This document shows positions 11,485 through 22,240 of a DNA stretch of 64,000 nucleotides, one piece after another. This DNA comes from Norana najaformis. Lineage: Eukaryota; Annelida; Clitellata; Crassiclitellata; Hormogastridae. A program made the position numbers and the translations under genes. The stretch covers positions 3,525,438 through 3,589,437 of the forward strand of contig OZ029920.1 in NCBI GenBank assembly GCA_964023275.1, in the 5' to 3' direction. A model generated the notes under the pieces. The model searched no databases. It saw only the letters and a list, made by a program, of their open reading frames with translations, and was not told the DNA's origin. Positions within the stretch are counted from its first letter, which is position 1; the number at the start of each line of letters is the position of its first letter.

Positions 11485-11771
11485 TTAAGGAAGTAGTTAT
11501 CAATTTTCAGTGGCAACTTATCGCTACCAGGGTCCCTGACGTCACCCTTGCCTTAGGGTTGACGGAGGTAACTGAGTATAAACGAAATATATTGCGGAAG
11601 AACACTTAGCGCTATCCAATACAGTTGATCATTTCAGTTTTAAACGACATCTGGTGACTGTCAAAGCCGTTCACGTCGACCTTAATTTACCTTCAACCTT
11701 TTTGATACGCACAACAGCGAGTAAACGAAAATCACCTATATAGCCTCGGAGTAAGCGAAATAAAGGTGCCC

Positions 11772-12886
11772 TTTGTTCTGTTCTGTTCTGTTCTCAGCCT
11801 TCCTCGTCCCGAGATTCGGCCGCATCATGCACAATGTTCCTCCAGTGTCCTCTGTCTTCCACCAGCCTGAGCATCTCCTCCATTGTTAGCCCAGTCCATG
11901 CCCTGATGTTGCCCAACCAGTTTATTCTCGGTCTTCCTCTTTTCCGTCCTCCCGGTATTGTGCCTTGTATTATCTCCTTCTCGATGCATGTTCCCTCCTT
12001 CCTCATGATGTGGCCAAAATAGATCAATTTCCTTTTCCTTACTGTCTTCAAAAGATTCCTCTCTACTCCAGCCGCTTCCAGTACCCATTCATTTGACCGC
12101 ATTTCCATCCACGATATTTGCATGATCATTCTTAGACATTTCATCTCGAATGCTTCTATCCTCCTCTCTTCCTCCTTCCTCAAAGTCCAACTCTCACATC
12201 CGTACAGTGCCACCGGTAATACTAATGTCATCAAGAGCCTCATCTTTGTTACCAGTGATATGCCATGGCTTTTCCATATTTTTTTAAGATTTGTAGCCAT
12301 TGCATATCCCTTTGCAAGTCGTACCCTTATCTCTGCTCCACAATCGCTGTCCCTGTCGATCCTCGAGCCCAAGTACATGAAAGTATTCACCTGCTCCACT
12401 GTTTCCTGACCTATGCTGATCTGACACCTGGTTTCTGCTGTTGTCATGACCTTTGTTTTATCCGTGTTAATCCGCATTCCATATTTCCTTCCTGCTCTGT
12501 CTAATCTTTCAACCAGTGTTTGTAATTCCTTCTCAGATTCTGTTATTAGTACTATGTCGTCTGCATATCTTAAGTTTGTCAACCGCCTTCCCCCTATCTG
12601 CACTCCTCCGTCAAAACCCTCCAAAGCCTCTCTCATTACCCTCTCCGCCAGAATGTTAAATAAACTTGGAGACAACACGCATCCTTGTCTCACCCCTCTC
12701 CTGACTCTGAACTCTCCAGATAGTGTTCCTGCCACTTTGATCTTTGCGTTTTGTTTCTTGTACAGCTTGGATAACAACTTTATTATGTGTCCAGGAAATC
12801 CCATTTCTATCATTGTTGTCCATAATGTTTCATGTGCTATTGAATCAAAAGCTTTTTTGAAGTCTACAAAGCCTTTGATTCAGTCT
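11772..12886 (-). mobile_element. LINE reverse transcriptase fragment, 5'-truncated
   Basis: A single open frame of 339 codons (12813 to 11794, minus) encodes the distal part of a non-LTR retrotransposon polymerase. Motif B reads RGVRQGCVLSPSLF (residues 39-52) and the catalytic box YADD is at 83-86. It is followed by a YLGSRI thumb segment and a C-terminal region with YGCESWTLRKEEERRI, YFGHIMR and GRPRINWLGNI. Upstream of the first Met the frame extends to about 12870 and contains motif A (VDFKKAFDSI). The endonuclease and fingers are missing. The stop codon is followed directly by a (GAACA)4-type tail at 11772-11793, so there is essentially no 3' UTR. The frame has no internal stops, suggesting a fairly young copy. 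The clade is uncertain; an RTE- or Jockey-like group is my guess from the C-terminus. Confidence 0.85.
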
Positions 12887-13374
12887 TAAATAAGCTGGTT
12901 CCCGCGACTTGGCTTTCGTTGGACGCTGTTGAAATCTTGATCATAACAAATACATTTTTCGAGTACATTGTAAACAGTCATTGTATTTCCTTTTCTACTA
13001 CTGTGACATATTTCTCGATTACATTACCTGCTTCTGTTTCCTACCTTCGCTTATGTATCTCTTTCTGCAATAGTCTCATTATCATTTAAATTCACAATTG
13101 ACTTGGCAAATGAGGCCAAAACCGGTTTTGGTTCCGCTCGATGTGATGCACACTAAACGGATGATGCATGGGCAGATTACTGTTCTAGATCCGTTGATCC
13201 ATGTGGTTCAATTATATGGGCCATATTACTGTACCATGTGGAAATATGGTTCTGTATTAAGCTCCACATTGGTATGCTGGCAGGGAAGTTTCACGGTTGC
13301 TCAATCGCGTTTTTTGAAAAATAAGAAGCCTAACGTGAGTGTAAGTCGCGAGTCGTTTCGCAATGGATAATATT

Positions 13375-13480
13375 TATTATTATTTTTAATTGTTATTATT
13401 GTTGTTATTGTTATTGTTACGGTTATTGCTACTGATAATCCTACAGTGCTACTGCTAATGTTACTGTTACTGTTATTGTG
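13375..13480. repeat. (TTA)n-(TTG)n-like microsatellite
   Basis: TTATTATTATTTTTAATTG, then GTTATTGTTATTGTTACGGT and irregular TACTGTTACTG repeats. The flanking 12960-13375 segment shows no repeat family or gene that I recognise. Confidence 0.8.
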
Positions 13481-13856
13481 GCAACGAGAGCAATGAACTT
13501 CGTTTTCGTGTTCAAGGTCCCAGTATTACGCTAAGAATTGAACAAAACGATATTTTATAGCATCTTAAAATACGATTTAAAGGTGTGTAATCGTAGCCTA
13601 ACTTTGCATGCTGTTCAGTTTTTACTGACATCTTGTGGTTGCCAGGGTCTTTCATGTATACCCTACCTCATTAAACGATCAAGAAATTTACAGAGGGCAA
13701 GGGGCATGTCAACAAAACCGTAATTAACATCGAAGATTCTTATTTGCGCTGATTTTGAATACCTATTTTTACTGCACAGTTTTAGTAGGGAAACGGCTTC
13801 CAAACATTGTACACAATTTCTGACAGTAACAGCTAACGCGACGATTGGTCTGCAGC

Positions 13857-13960
13857 TTCTGTTTAATGACTCTGTATCATTAAGAAGAGAATATACCTTC
13901 GTCATTCTCCTTGATCCAGGCTCCGTACTGGCACCGCCAGACTAAGGGTGGGGCGGATTT
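13857..13960 (+). repeat. A2 module followed by tRNA-like SINE
   Basis: TTCTGTTTAATGACTCTGTA, TTGATCCAGGCTCCGTACTG and GCACCGCCAGACTAAGG. It is joined directly to the tRNA-like segment at 13965, an arrangement repeated at 14905-15190 and 31780-32265. Confidence 0.55.
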
Positions 13961-13964
13961 TACT

Positions 13965-14222
13965 CAAGCTAGTATGTGCGCACTGGCTAGGTTTGATCAT
14001 TGGTCAAGGCTTACATCAAGGTTCCTCATTGGGTGAGAATGCCGGTTCGCGTCCTGGTCGTGACTATATTTCAGAGATTTTAATTGTGGGTATAACTGGG
14101 ACCCTAAATGGCGTGGCGCCCATTCAAACGGGCAGCGGTGGTGAAAGATCTCACCCGATCAATTCATTGCAAAATGAACAGGGTCGAGGCCATACAGTCG
14201 CTATAGAAAAACGCGTTCGTTG
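13965..14222 (+). repeat. tRNA-like SINE with CTCACCCGAT body
   Basis: Head: GCACTGGCTAGGTTTGATCA (box-A-like) and GCCGGTTCGCGTCCTGGTCG (box-B-like, compare GGTTCRANTCC), about 50 nt apart. Body: ACCCTAAATGGCGTGGCGCC, ACGGGCAGCGGTGGTGAAAG, TCTCACCCGATCAATTCATT and GAGGCCATACAGTCGCTATA. Copies with the same order are at 15025-15190 (decayed) and 31890-32265 (split by a purine microsatellite); body fragments are at 3357-3476 and 58745-58930. Confidence 0.65.
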
Positions 14223-14455
14223 AGAATTAGTTTCTGTTTCTTGACGCGGTGTCAAAAAATATCTGAAGGGCAACATGTTTTAAAGGTCCTAAAACATCTG
14301 AGTTTTTGTAATATTTAAATATTGTTTAATCACATCTCGTCACCACCAGAGCTGCTGACGTCGACTTCAACTTAAAGGATCATATTGTGGGTAATATTTT
14401 AATGACAAAACTAAAATTAAGAGAAATCTAATTAAAGGTGTAAGGCAATTTGAAT

Positions 14456-14571
14456 TAGTAGTAGTTCATCAGTTTAACGACATCTTATGGCATAAAAGGC
14501 CGTTGCCGTCGCCCTCCTCCTTTATCCAGGCTTGGGACTGGCACTACCCACAAGCAAGGCTGCGGGGGAGC
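14456..14571 (+). mobile_element. Element A copy, reverse-complement form
   Basis: From TAGTAGTAGTTCATCAGTTT through CGTTGCCGTCGCCCTCCTCC to GGCTGCGGGGGAGCT. The right end is slightly diverged. Confidence 0.75.
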
Positions 14572-14904
14572 TGGGCAGAGATTAAACGAAAACGACGTTA
14601 TTTATAGCATTTGAAAACACGATTTAAAGGTGTGTAACCGTAGCTTAATATTTTGCATGCGGTTCTGTCTTTAAATGACATTTTGTCCCTGTCAGGTTCT
14701 TTTGACGTATGCCTATATTCATTAGCGGTAGAGAAGTTTTCAAAGGACAAAGGGCATGTCAGCAAATCCGTAATTAACGTCACAGATTCTAGTGACCATT
14801 AATTTTTATGACATATTTCGAGCGAACAGTTTTCTCAGCAACCATCATCGAAGCCATGCACACAATTTCTACCAGTATGAGGTTATTGGATAAATGGTAT
14901 GTAG

Positions 14905-15190
14905 TTGCAGCTTGACGACTCTTTGTCATAACAAAGAATATTCCTCTTCGCCATTCTTTATCCAGGCTTCGTACTGGCACCACCCAACGAAAGGCAGGGG
15001 CGGAGTTTACACAAGTGAGTGTAGTAGTACTGGCTTGGTTACATCGGGGCACTTCTTTGCGTGAGGATTCCAAATCGCATGTCGAAAGTGGTCATATTTG
15101 AGAGATTTGAATCTCGGGCTAGCACGTATACGGGGATCTTAAATGGTTTGGTGTACATTCACACGGGCAGAGGTGTTACAAAAAGGTAAG
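14905..15190 (+). repeat. A2 module plus decayed tRNA-like SINE
   Basis: A2 (ACGACTCTTTGTCATAACAA, CTTCGTACTGGCACCACCCA, GGCAGGGGCGGAGTTTACAC) runs into TACTGGCTTGGTTACATCGG and a body with ATACGGGGATCTTAAATGG and ACACGGGCAGAGGTG. The box-B-like region is mutated (TTCCAAATCGCATG), so it is unlikely to be transcribed by Pol III. Confidence 0.55.
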
Positions 15191-15779
15191 AGGTATGTCA
15201 ACAAACCCGTAATTAAATTCGCAAATTTCTAATGAACATTTTTAGTTTCCCTTGATTCAACGCTTCGATGCATTGTCAGTGAACCATGAAAACATTGGCT
15301 TCCACAATTAATTCTTGAACCACTAGTTTCGAAAAATATGGGTAGCATTAGGATATCCTGTTCTTCACTGAATCATATGATGCGATGGTTTGTATCTCTT
15401 ATGGCGGCCAGGGCCGTTGAAGTCGACCTAACCTCACTTTACATGAAGACCTTTGATCGGCAAGTTCAATGGTAGCAATTGAACGGAAACGGAATTTACA
15501 GCGATTTAAGGGTCTCTAGACGTTCTCTTTTTTTATTATACTATTAAGTTTTTAATGATGTATCGAGTAGTCTACAAAACGGACAAAGTGGGTATTTAAG
15601 CAAATCTATACAGCAATTCGCAGATGTTGGACGAGCACTTTTCATCTCCTCGCATTTTGATGACCTGTTTTTACTAGAGAGCTGTAACAGTCAACCATCA
15701 ACGAATCCATGTCAATAGCGTTGACTCCAACAAGACAAATAGTGGACCAAGACAAGGTTGACTCCCATGAATCCGCCCT

Positions 15780-17185
15780 CGCTTTACCTTACAGAAAATC
15801 CACAAAAAATATTCAAGCAACGTTCTTAATTAGCAGTGTTCACGGATTAGAGACATTTTAGGAGAAACTTGCATTGATTTTTTATTCATTCTCTCCACCC
15901 GCCTTTCGTTCTACCATCCTACGTTCTAACATCCTACGTTCTACCATCCTACGAACTCACCAACTTTCCACTTACTCCAATACCTGTGCAGGTATTTTAT
16001 TTAAAAGTTGAAGCATTCCTTTTCCTTATCCTATCCTGATTCCGTCTCTTCCTTTAACTTCTATCGCCGCTCCAATTCTAAACATCATACAACGAAGCCC
16101 TCTAATTGCTACTTGCCTGATCCTTGGGTCTGCACTTGGAACCGAAGCCTGCCTGCCTGTCGATTTTGTTTTGACTGAGCGTTTGTGAACAAGCTGGTTC
16201 CTGCAACTTAGCTTTCGTTGGCTATGTAGAAATTTAGAGATTACGAGTACAAATACGATCATCGCTAGTGCTCCTCTGGAACGACTTAGCCAGGCAGAGA
16301 ATTACTAATACAGCATGGACTACAGAATGGAGAGAAATTAATAAAGAAATATTTTATAATTTTAAATCTCAACTCTAAATTGCAAATTAAAATTAGGAAA
16401 TTTTTCATGCACTTTTAGACACCTTTAAATCTCATTTCTTGTTATCATATATTCTGCTTTTCGTGAATCGGTCATTGTGGTGCCTACGTCTCTATTTCCT
16501 AATTTGATTTTGCAACTCGCTGAATGGCTTATATATATATATATATATATCTCCTTAATTAAAATTTCTAACAAGCTATCTTCGGCTGTCTCGTTGCAAT
16601 TTAGTTTTATTTAATATTTACCAGAGCTTCGCCTTTTTTGATGTTTTCAGTATTGCAGATCTATGTCTGTTCCTCCACGCCACTCAAAATCACTTCGGAA
16701 ACGGCCTACATCTTTTGTTGTCTTTTATGATTTTCACGTTATTTCTGTAACTGTTGTCCTTTTCGAGGCGTTTTCTTTGCTATGGCTCGACTAAAGATCG
16801 AATCTTTCCAGTGCCGTCATAAGGGTCTTCTGCTCCCAGGGACAAGGCAAGGTCATAAGGTCACCCTTGTTCTTACTTACCCAAATTGTTCAATTCCCCA
16901 AATTGTTCAATTCTTGTGGATTCCGGCGTAGGTGCTCATCCACGACAACTCGTGTACGTCGAGCATTGACTGACAAGATATTAGTATCACACGCTTCGAT
17001 GGGACGTAATTGCCTATCTGATGAGATTCATAAAAATCTTTTACTATCTCTCTAATAAAAGGTGTGCAAATTGACGATGCTGTTTTGTTAATTAAAATCA
17101 CAACTGAAACAAATCCTATAGTAGTAGTTTTATTGTTTAACATCCTATGGCATCAAAGGCCGTTGACGTTGACCCCACGTTGCTA
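15780..17185 (+). repeat. Repeat block with S-repeat and AT site, paralogue of 52540-54070
   Basis: The order matches 52540-54070: a GGTTTAGAGACATTTTAG-like word, CCTTTCGTTCTACCATCCTA, ACCTGTGCAGGT, a minus-strand S-repeat (16025-16225), GCCAGGCAGAGAATTACTAA, the ATTAAAATTAGG inverted repeat, a short (AT)n at 16529-16550, then a TTTGCAGATC/CCTCCACGCCAC block. Partial copies lie at 40600-40740, 49085-49830, 56465-56910 and 60220-60830. Reverse-strand relatives of the final block appear at 51400-51730. No coding signal is seen. Confidence 0.7.
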
Positions 17186-17299
17186 CACATATTGTCAGAC
17201 AAGGACAAAGATTACGCGGGAAGGGGCCTCATCTAGAAAGTCGGGCAGATCGGAGTTTTCTCCCAGTTGAGGTTCATCGCCGAAGCCAGCTGAAAATCT

Positions 17300-18330
17300 A
17301 AACATATAAAACACTGAAATGCGATGGATTACAATAGAACATAACATAGCCTATGCAATGACGTAACGGAACACGGCTGACTGTGACACGGCTGACTAAC
17401 TTTAACCCTGAAAATGATCATCTCATGCATTTAGTATGCATTTAGTATGAAACCAAGGATACACTATGGCTCCGTAATCGCGAGCTGTTTACATTCAATT
17501 GGACAGATATATTGGCCAAGCTTAGGCCTAATCATTCTAAAGCACATGCAGTCGGCCTAGTTCACTGCCTTTCTGATTTAACACTGCTACGCATCGATTA
17601 AAAAATTGACTCAGATAGATGACGAATGGAGGAAGTTATGGGTTGAAAATATCTATCCTGTCTGGAAAATGTTATTCGATATATGAAAGGGGTAGGTGTG
17701 AAGTTTGAGGTATTACCCTATCGGAGGGTGTTAACTGTTCACTGCCCTTAAATTGGCCCCCTGATGACTGGTAGATGCATTGCTGTCAAGTCGTGTTGGT
17801 CATAACCAACAGAAGCGAATTTAGAATCTGCAGCGTTGCAAACACCTTTACATGTATTTTCTAAACGACAACGAAGCTGATGAATCGAGGAAGTCTCTCC
17901 GAAAATGAATCGGAAACTGCAGTTGCTGTTCTGCCTTTTGGCCATTTTGAAAGGTTAGGCCGATTTGAGTCAGGTAGTAAAATGTACCAAAATCCTCTTT
18001 AACTCTGCTGCTACCAGAATAAATGACATCTGCAATATCTTTGTTTGATCTGCAACATTTTGAAACAAAGACTGGACAGTTGGAATGAGAGACATGGGCA
18101 CTAGAAGCTCATGAGGCTTACCAAGCCAATTTACTGTACTGTAACAGTGGCTGATTATCATAAGATGTTTTTAGACTGTTGAAAATAATAATTACAATAA
18201 CTGATTAGCCGAGTTCTATATCCTCCCTCCATTTGTATTTTTCAATTTTGTAATTTTCAACCAGTTAATTGTAAGTTGAAGATTGTTTCGGCTGAAGCCT
18301 AAATAACGCAGCAGCAAACTTACGTTTCTA
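17300..18330. repeat. Older repeat unit, homologous to 23620-24065 plus 28014-28310
   Basis: The left half (17570-17990) matches 23620-24065: GGTAGATGCATTGCTGTCAA, TGGTCATAACCAACAGAAGC, CGACAACGAAGCTGATGAAT and CATTTTGAAAGGTTAGGC. The right half (18011-18330) matches 28014-28310: ACCAGAATAAATGACATCTG, CAAAGACTGGACAGTTGGAA and TGAAGATTGTTTCGGCTGAA. Short frames on both strands are not conserved enough to call a protein. 17300-17570 shows nothing recognisable. Confidence 0.65.
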
Positions 18331-18359
18331 GGTAATCGTACAATGAAAACAAAGACAGT

Positions 18360-18475
18360 TTCGTCTTGTTCTTGTTCTTCTTGTTCTTCTTGTTCTTGTT
18401 CTTCTTGTTCTTCTTGTTCTTCTTGTTCTTCTTGTTCTTCTTGTTCTTCTTGTTCTTGTTCTTCTTCTTTCGGTC
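18360..18475. repeat. (TTCTTG)n polypyrimidine microsatellite
   Basis: About 115 bp of TTG/TTC triplets in a TTCTTGTTCTTC pattern on the plus strand. The KNKKNK frame on the reverse strand is an artefact. Confidence 0.9.
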
Positions 18476-18479
18476 CATT

Positions 18480-19970
18480 GGTTCAAGGCCGTTGGTGACG
18501 AGCACATGATTCACTTAGATTTCCACTGTTCCGTGTCATGTACCTACAGACTAATTCTGCGCACCTTCCATTCCCACCTGTCTCTGACGTCATCCAGCCA
18601 TTCGCTGTTCGGTCTACCTCTGATCCTTCTTTTGTATGCACAGTTTTTCAGTATGCTTATATTCACAGATGTAAGCCTATATAGGTCTGCATATCCAGGC
18701 TTGCCAGTAGATATTTATGTTCAACCAACAAACATCTGCAACTGATAATCAACGTCTGAAAGTATGATATAAACTTTTATACATATAAACGTGACTATCG
18801 AAGTCTATACACGTGACATCTGCGTATGACACTTGCAAAGTTTAGGACCCGATTTCAGAATGAGTTTGAAGTGATGTGTGTGAAGCTTTACGTTTGACTC
18901 AGAATAATGTTGTCTGCTTTAGTTTACCGCCTTCGAAAATGTGATGCGCAGTTTTCGTTGAGTCACTGGAGATGTGTATTCGCTGTCCTTGACTGTGACG
19001 TATTGCACTTTTAATAACTGTACAAGAAACTGATAATCTATTGGATGAATTTATAACAATCAACAAAAATTGTAATCGTAAACTCGAAAAGCCCTCAAAC
19101 GCTATTTGAAAGCTAAGCACAGAGTACAAAATTATTTTCGTGCGCTCCGTCAAGTCAGAAGGCTGTGCAGAGATGCTGCCCAAAGAACAAGATCTTGTTG
19201 CAGGGATACAAGAAAGGAAAAGAGACAGAGTACCTGGGACGGTGGATTGTGTATAGGTTGAGAGAGAAACGGAAAGACGACGCATTGGAAGAATCGGGAC
19301 AAGATTTCTTGAAAAGGTGGGACTTCACTCTGAAATGGAAATTTAGAGGAGTGACAGATAGAAGGGCTTGAGACAGACGATGCTGGGTGAACGACAGGAG
19401 ATGTGAAGGAATTCGACCCGGCTTTTCCAACGGATTATTATTTTTGATTTTTTGCGATTTTCACTTGAAGCTACCAGTGACCGATTCCTTGGGCATCATG
19501 ATAATAAGTCATTAGATTAGATTTGCTAGATTAGAAGGGAGAATTTTCACAATTCAGCGGGAGATCGTTCGAGAGACGAGGTGCAGTGTAGGATATTGAT
19601 AAATCGGAGAAAAATAAAATTATGATATATAAAACATCTCCAATCACCGTCATATCTTCAAACTTTCCTTATTATCTAAACTGACTGAACAAATTGTCGT
19701 CGTTGATCCCTAAATGAAGCTTTACTTTTCATTCACTTATCAATCCATACCAATGATATTCCTTATCACTGACTTTCAATCGCTGCTTTCGCTCTACTCA
19801 GTACACAAGTCTTTGCAATGTTAATCAGCAAGTCTCCTGCCTCTGTCTTATGCTGCATTTTACACCATTGGTAATGACATATACCTTTTGTGCCAATCTT
19901 CTTGGTTTGGCATTTCTGATCCTGCCTGCCCCATTGTGGATCAAGGTCAACTTGTCTTTTCACTTCTTTT
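18480..19970. other. No gene or family recognised
   Basis: Unique-looking sequence without the composite-repeat hallmark boxes. Several open frames of 60-130 codons occur on both strands around 18900-19430, but none shows a motif I know, and their codon use and low-complexity content give no support. A short purine-rich stretch (19195-19310) could encode a basic peptide, without further evidence. Confidence 0.4.
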
Positions 19971-19984
19971 ATTTAAAAGCTAGC

Positions 19985-20075
19985 GGTATCTGTATGCATG
20001 TATGTATGTATGGTTGTATGTATGGATGTATGTATGTATGTACATATGTATATATATGTATGTATTGTACAATAT
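19985..20075. repeat. (ATGT)n microsatellite
   Basis: GCATGTATGTATGTATGG and GATGTATGTATGTATGTACA repeats, imperfect. It lies about 65 bp upstream of a LINE fragment that itself ends in an ATGT array. Confidence 0.85.
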
Positions 20076-20137
20076 GTATTTTTGTCCACCAATGTTTTGA
20101 AGATTGAATATGATGTGGATGACGAGCAGCATATCAG

Positions 20138-20600
20138 CAAGAACAAAAGTAAAACTGTATGGAACATTTGTCAATCCAGTGCTGTTGTACAGATCGGAAT
20201 GTTGGTGCGAACGAAAGGAGGATGAAAGGAGAATATTCTTGGCGTAGATGGGTTGGTTAAGAAGAATATTTGGAAGAACCAGACGAGATAGGGTTCATAA
20301 TGAGGTGACCCGAGAGGGAGAGAATCTTAGACAAGATTTGAAAAAGAAGACTGACCTGGTTCGGATATGCAACAAGGATGGACAACAAGAGATTACCAAC
20401 CAGAGCACTGTATGGCCACATGAAGGTAACACGGAGTAGAGGAAGACAAACGAAGACTTGGATGGAAGATGTGAAAGAAGATCTAAAAGCGCAATACATG
20501 AACATAAAAACTGCCCTTCACATTATCAGACACAGAACGAAATGGAGACATCGTGTTCAAGCCTCACTGTCTGCACATACCAGACGGGATAGAAGAAGAC
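20138..20600 (+). mobile_element. LINE C-terminal fragment with (ATGT)n tail
   Basis: Translation gives GTFVNPVLLYRSECWCERKE (from about 20158), a stop, then WLRRIFGRTRRDRV and, after a frameshift near 20370, MDNKRLPTRALYGHM, GRQTKTWMEDVKEDL and RHRTKWRHRVQ. This is the typical end of a non-LTR polymerase: the YGSECWTLRKEDE-type thumb/connection, then a R-R-L-x-W-x-G-H-type basic segment, here partly frameshifted. The fragment is 5'-truncated and lacks the endonuclease and the YADD catalytic box. It ends at an ATGT array, its probable 3' tail. It is not the same family as the 11.8-12.9 kb fragment, although its C-terminus is built on the same plan. Confidence 0.75.
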
Positions 20601-20703
20601 GATGTATGTATGTATGTATGTATGTATATATGTATATATATATATGCATGCATGTATGTATGTATGTATGCATGTATGTATGTATGTGTGTGCTTGCATG
20701 CAT
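20601..20703. repeat. (ATGT)n microsatellite between two LINE 3' ends
   Basis: ATGTATGTATGTATGTATGT with TATATA and GCATGCATG interruptions. The plus-strand LINE fragment ends at its left edge, and a minus-strand LINE 3' terminus abuts its right edge. Confidence 0.85.
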
Positions 20704-20770
20704 TTAGGTATCTTAGCATTCGCATAGAGCGTTTTAAGAACCATATAAAGGCGCTGAGGTACAGCTATAG
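20704..20770 (-). mobile_element. L2/CR1-like LINE 3' terminus, minus
   Basis: The reverse strand reads CAGCGCCTTTATATGGTTCT, then TAAAACGCTCTATGCGAATG, matching the 3' end of the 56938-57405 element (CAGCGCCTTTGTGAGTTTCT, TAAAATGCGCTATACAAGTG). The upstream sequence (20770-21010) has no recognisable LINE coding and may be 3' UTR or unrelated. Confidence 0.55.
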
Positions 20771-21330
20771 GCATTCAAGAGGTCGCGTGGCGTCGCTTGC
20801 ATCATTCCACGGCCCTCCTCCGCTCCTGATACTGCTGCTGGTGGTGGTGGTTATGCTGGCGGTGATGCTAAGGCTGCTGAGACTTATGCAGTGGGTCTCC
20901 GAGTCGTCGTTGCGTGCACTGGCGTCACCAACTGCAGACGCTTTGCATGGAATTTGGTTAATGGAGGACGAACAGCGAGGAAGAGGCACCTTAGGCTTCA
21001 AACCAGCAGCGCATTCCTTTCTTCTTCACTCCACAGGGAGCAATCCAGTCTTTCCCTCTCTTTCTCTGTCCCTCCCTCCATTTTCCCTGTCTTACATCTG
21101 CTTCACGATCTCCAATCATCTACCCAACCATCTACACTCTTGGCCTATACATATTCAAGTGCTTGTGCATATATATGTATGCATATATATGTATATGTAT
21201 GTATATATATAAATGGGATTTTCATTCAGTGACTTGGATATAATAGATCATGCAACTATTCAGTTTCTGTTGATGCTTTATGCTGAACACATCTGAACGC
21301 GATGCTTGATGCGCTCAGTCACCCGCGACA
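20770..21330. other. No gene recognised; low-complexity stretches
   Basis: Contains a CTGCTGCTGGTGGTGGTGGT triplet run (20830-20850), a pyrimidine-rich stretch (21040-21080) and a TATATGTATG run (21170-21210). The long plus-strand frame through 20553-21212 starts inside a microsatellite and shows no domain. Confidence 0.4.
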
Positions 21331-21332
21331 CC

Positions 21333-21400
21333 AATAGAGACAGACAGACAGACAGACAGACACAGACAGACAGACAGACAGAGATGTACACTCAAACACA
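21333..21400. repeat. (GACA)n microsatellite
   Basis: GACAGACAGACAGACAGACA followed by ACACACACAC-type sequence. Confidence 0.9.
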
Positions 21401-22084
21401 CACACAAATACAGGCACGCAGACAAACGCACACACTACATAGGCACGATTCAATAACTGAATGGTCCTCGGTAGCTGAACCAGGCAAGTTGGAATGCTGA
21501 ATGGTTGTATACTTTCATACTAAAACTGCTATTTTTCTCTTAATTGTTATACCAACATTACTCGATGATCTCGAGTAATAAAACGCTGTGTCAATCGAGA
21601 TCAAGGCTTAACAGACAAATTCGAATTCCCGCGATAACACAGACCCGACAGAGTTGTCGATTTACCTTCGGGTAAATTGACAACTCAAATCGATAGACAA
21701 GAAGGGTTCGGTTCTAGGCCAAGACCTATGAGTCATGCTGATGTTTGGAATTGGATCTGCAGGATAGATAAGTGGAAGAACAGGATAGGAATTGCGAAAG
21801 AGGAGAGTGTTTTCAATTTTGAGTTAAAGATTTGCGAAGAGATTGCAATGAGTGAAGTGATGGGAAGTTCGAATGATGACTACAATATGAATACAGTCGT
21901 CAAACCTAACTGAATTACAATGTACACTGCCCAGTCAGAGGTTTATAGAAACGTCTGATATTCAGAATCTTTACATTCACTTGTGCCCAGAGTTCAAAGA
22001 ATGGAGGACACAATATAATTCCAAAACTTCTGAAGGAATGTCAGTGATACAAACTATGGGGGAATCGTCACCCTCGAGAATTGC

Positions 22085-22240
22085 GACTTGATCTCCTTTC
22101 TTTACCCTCCTCAGTGTTCCGCAGGCGACTGAAGACTGTACTGGTTAAAGGTGATTTTACCTTTTCGGGTCGGAAACACCTCTGTTGAGTTTATCCTCTA
22201 AGAGCCGCTTTATAAATCTCAAATTACAATTATAATTACA
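22085..22240 (+). mobile_element. Short 3' retroelement fragment, pair of 5690-5850
   Basis: GTTCCGCAGGCGACTGAAGA, TTTTACCTTTTCGGGTCGGA, TTATCCTCTAAGAGCCGCTT and TATAAATCTCAAATTACAAT. It has the same order as 5690-5850 and a repetitive ATTACAATTATA tail. Probably a LINE-mobilised SINE or LINE 3' end. Confidence 0.5.

Larger units (their letters stand above)
9355..11770 (+). repeat. Long composite-repeat unit, paralogue of 44945-47160
   Basis: Over about 2.4 kb the blocks match 44945-47160 in the same order: TTCAACGACATCTTGTGGCT, the AAATAAACGATTAAAAGGTG box, a CATTACGAAAACATTTTGCA word, AAATAAAGTATTACATCAGA, an S-repeat, CCGGAGTAGAGAGGAGTA, and a GGTAACTGAGTATAAACG block. Differences are local insertions: the (AT)n at 9826-9990 and the A2 module at 11381-11484 here, an element A at 46801 there. 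Part of the block (10010-10740) has a third copy at 48300-49070. No frame is conserved between copies. Confidence 0.75.

Noticed and set aside
12122..12889. Plus-strand frames of 79-147 codons over the RT fragment
   Set aside because: They are antisense shadows of the intact RT reading frame on the minus strand.
18899..19430. Minus-strand frames of 128 and 91 codons and a plus-strand frame of 68 codons
   Set aside because: Overlap each other, show no motif, splice support or conservation; kept only as unassigned sequence.
20553..21212. 219-codon plus-strand frame
   Set aside because: Begins in LINE remnant, runs through an ATGT microsatellite and low-complexity sequence, and shows no domain.
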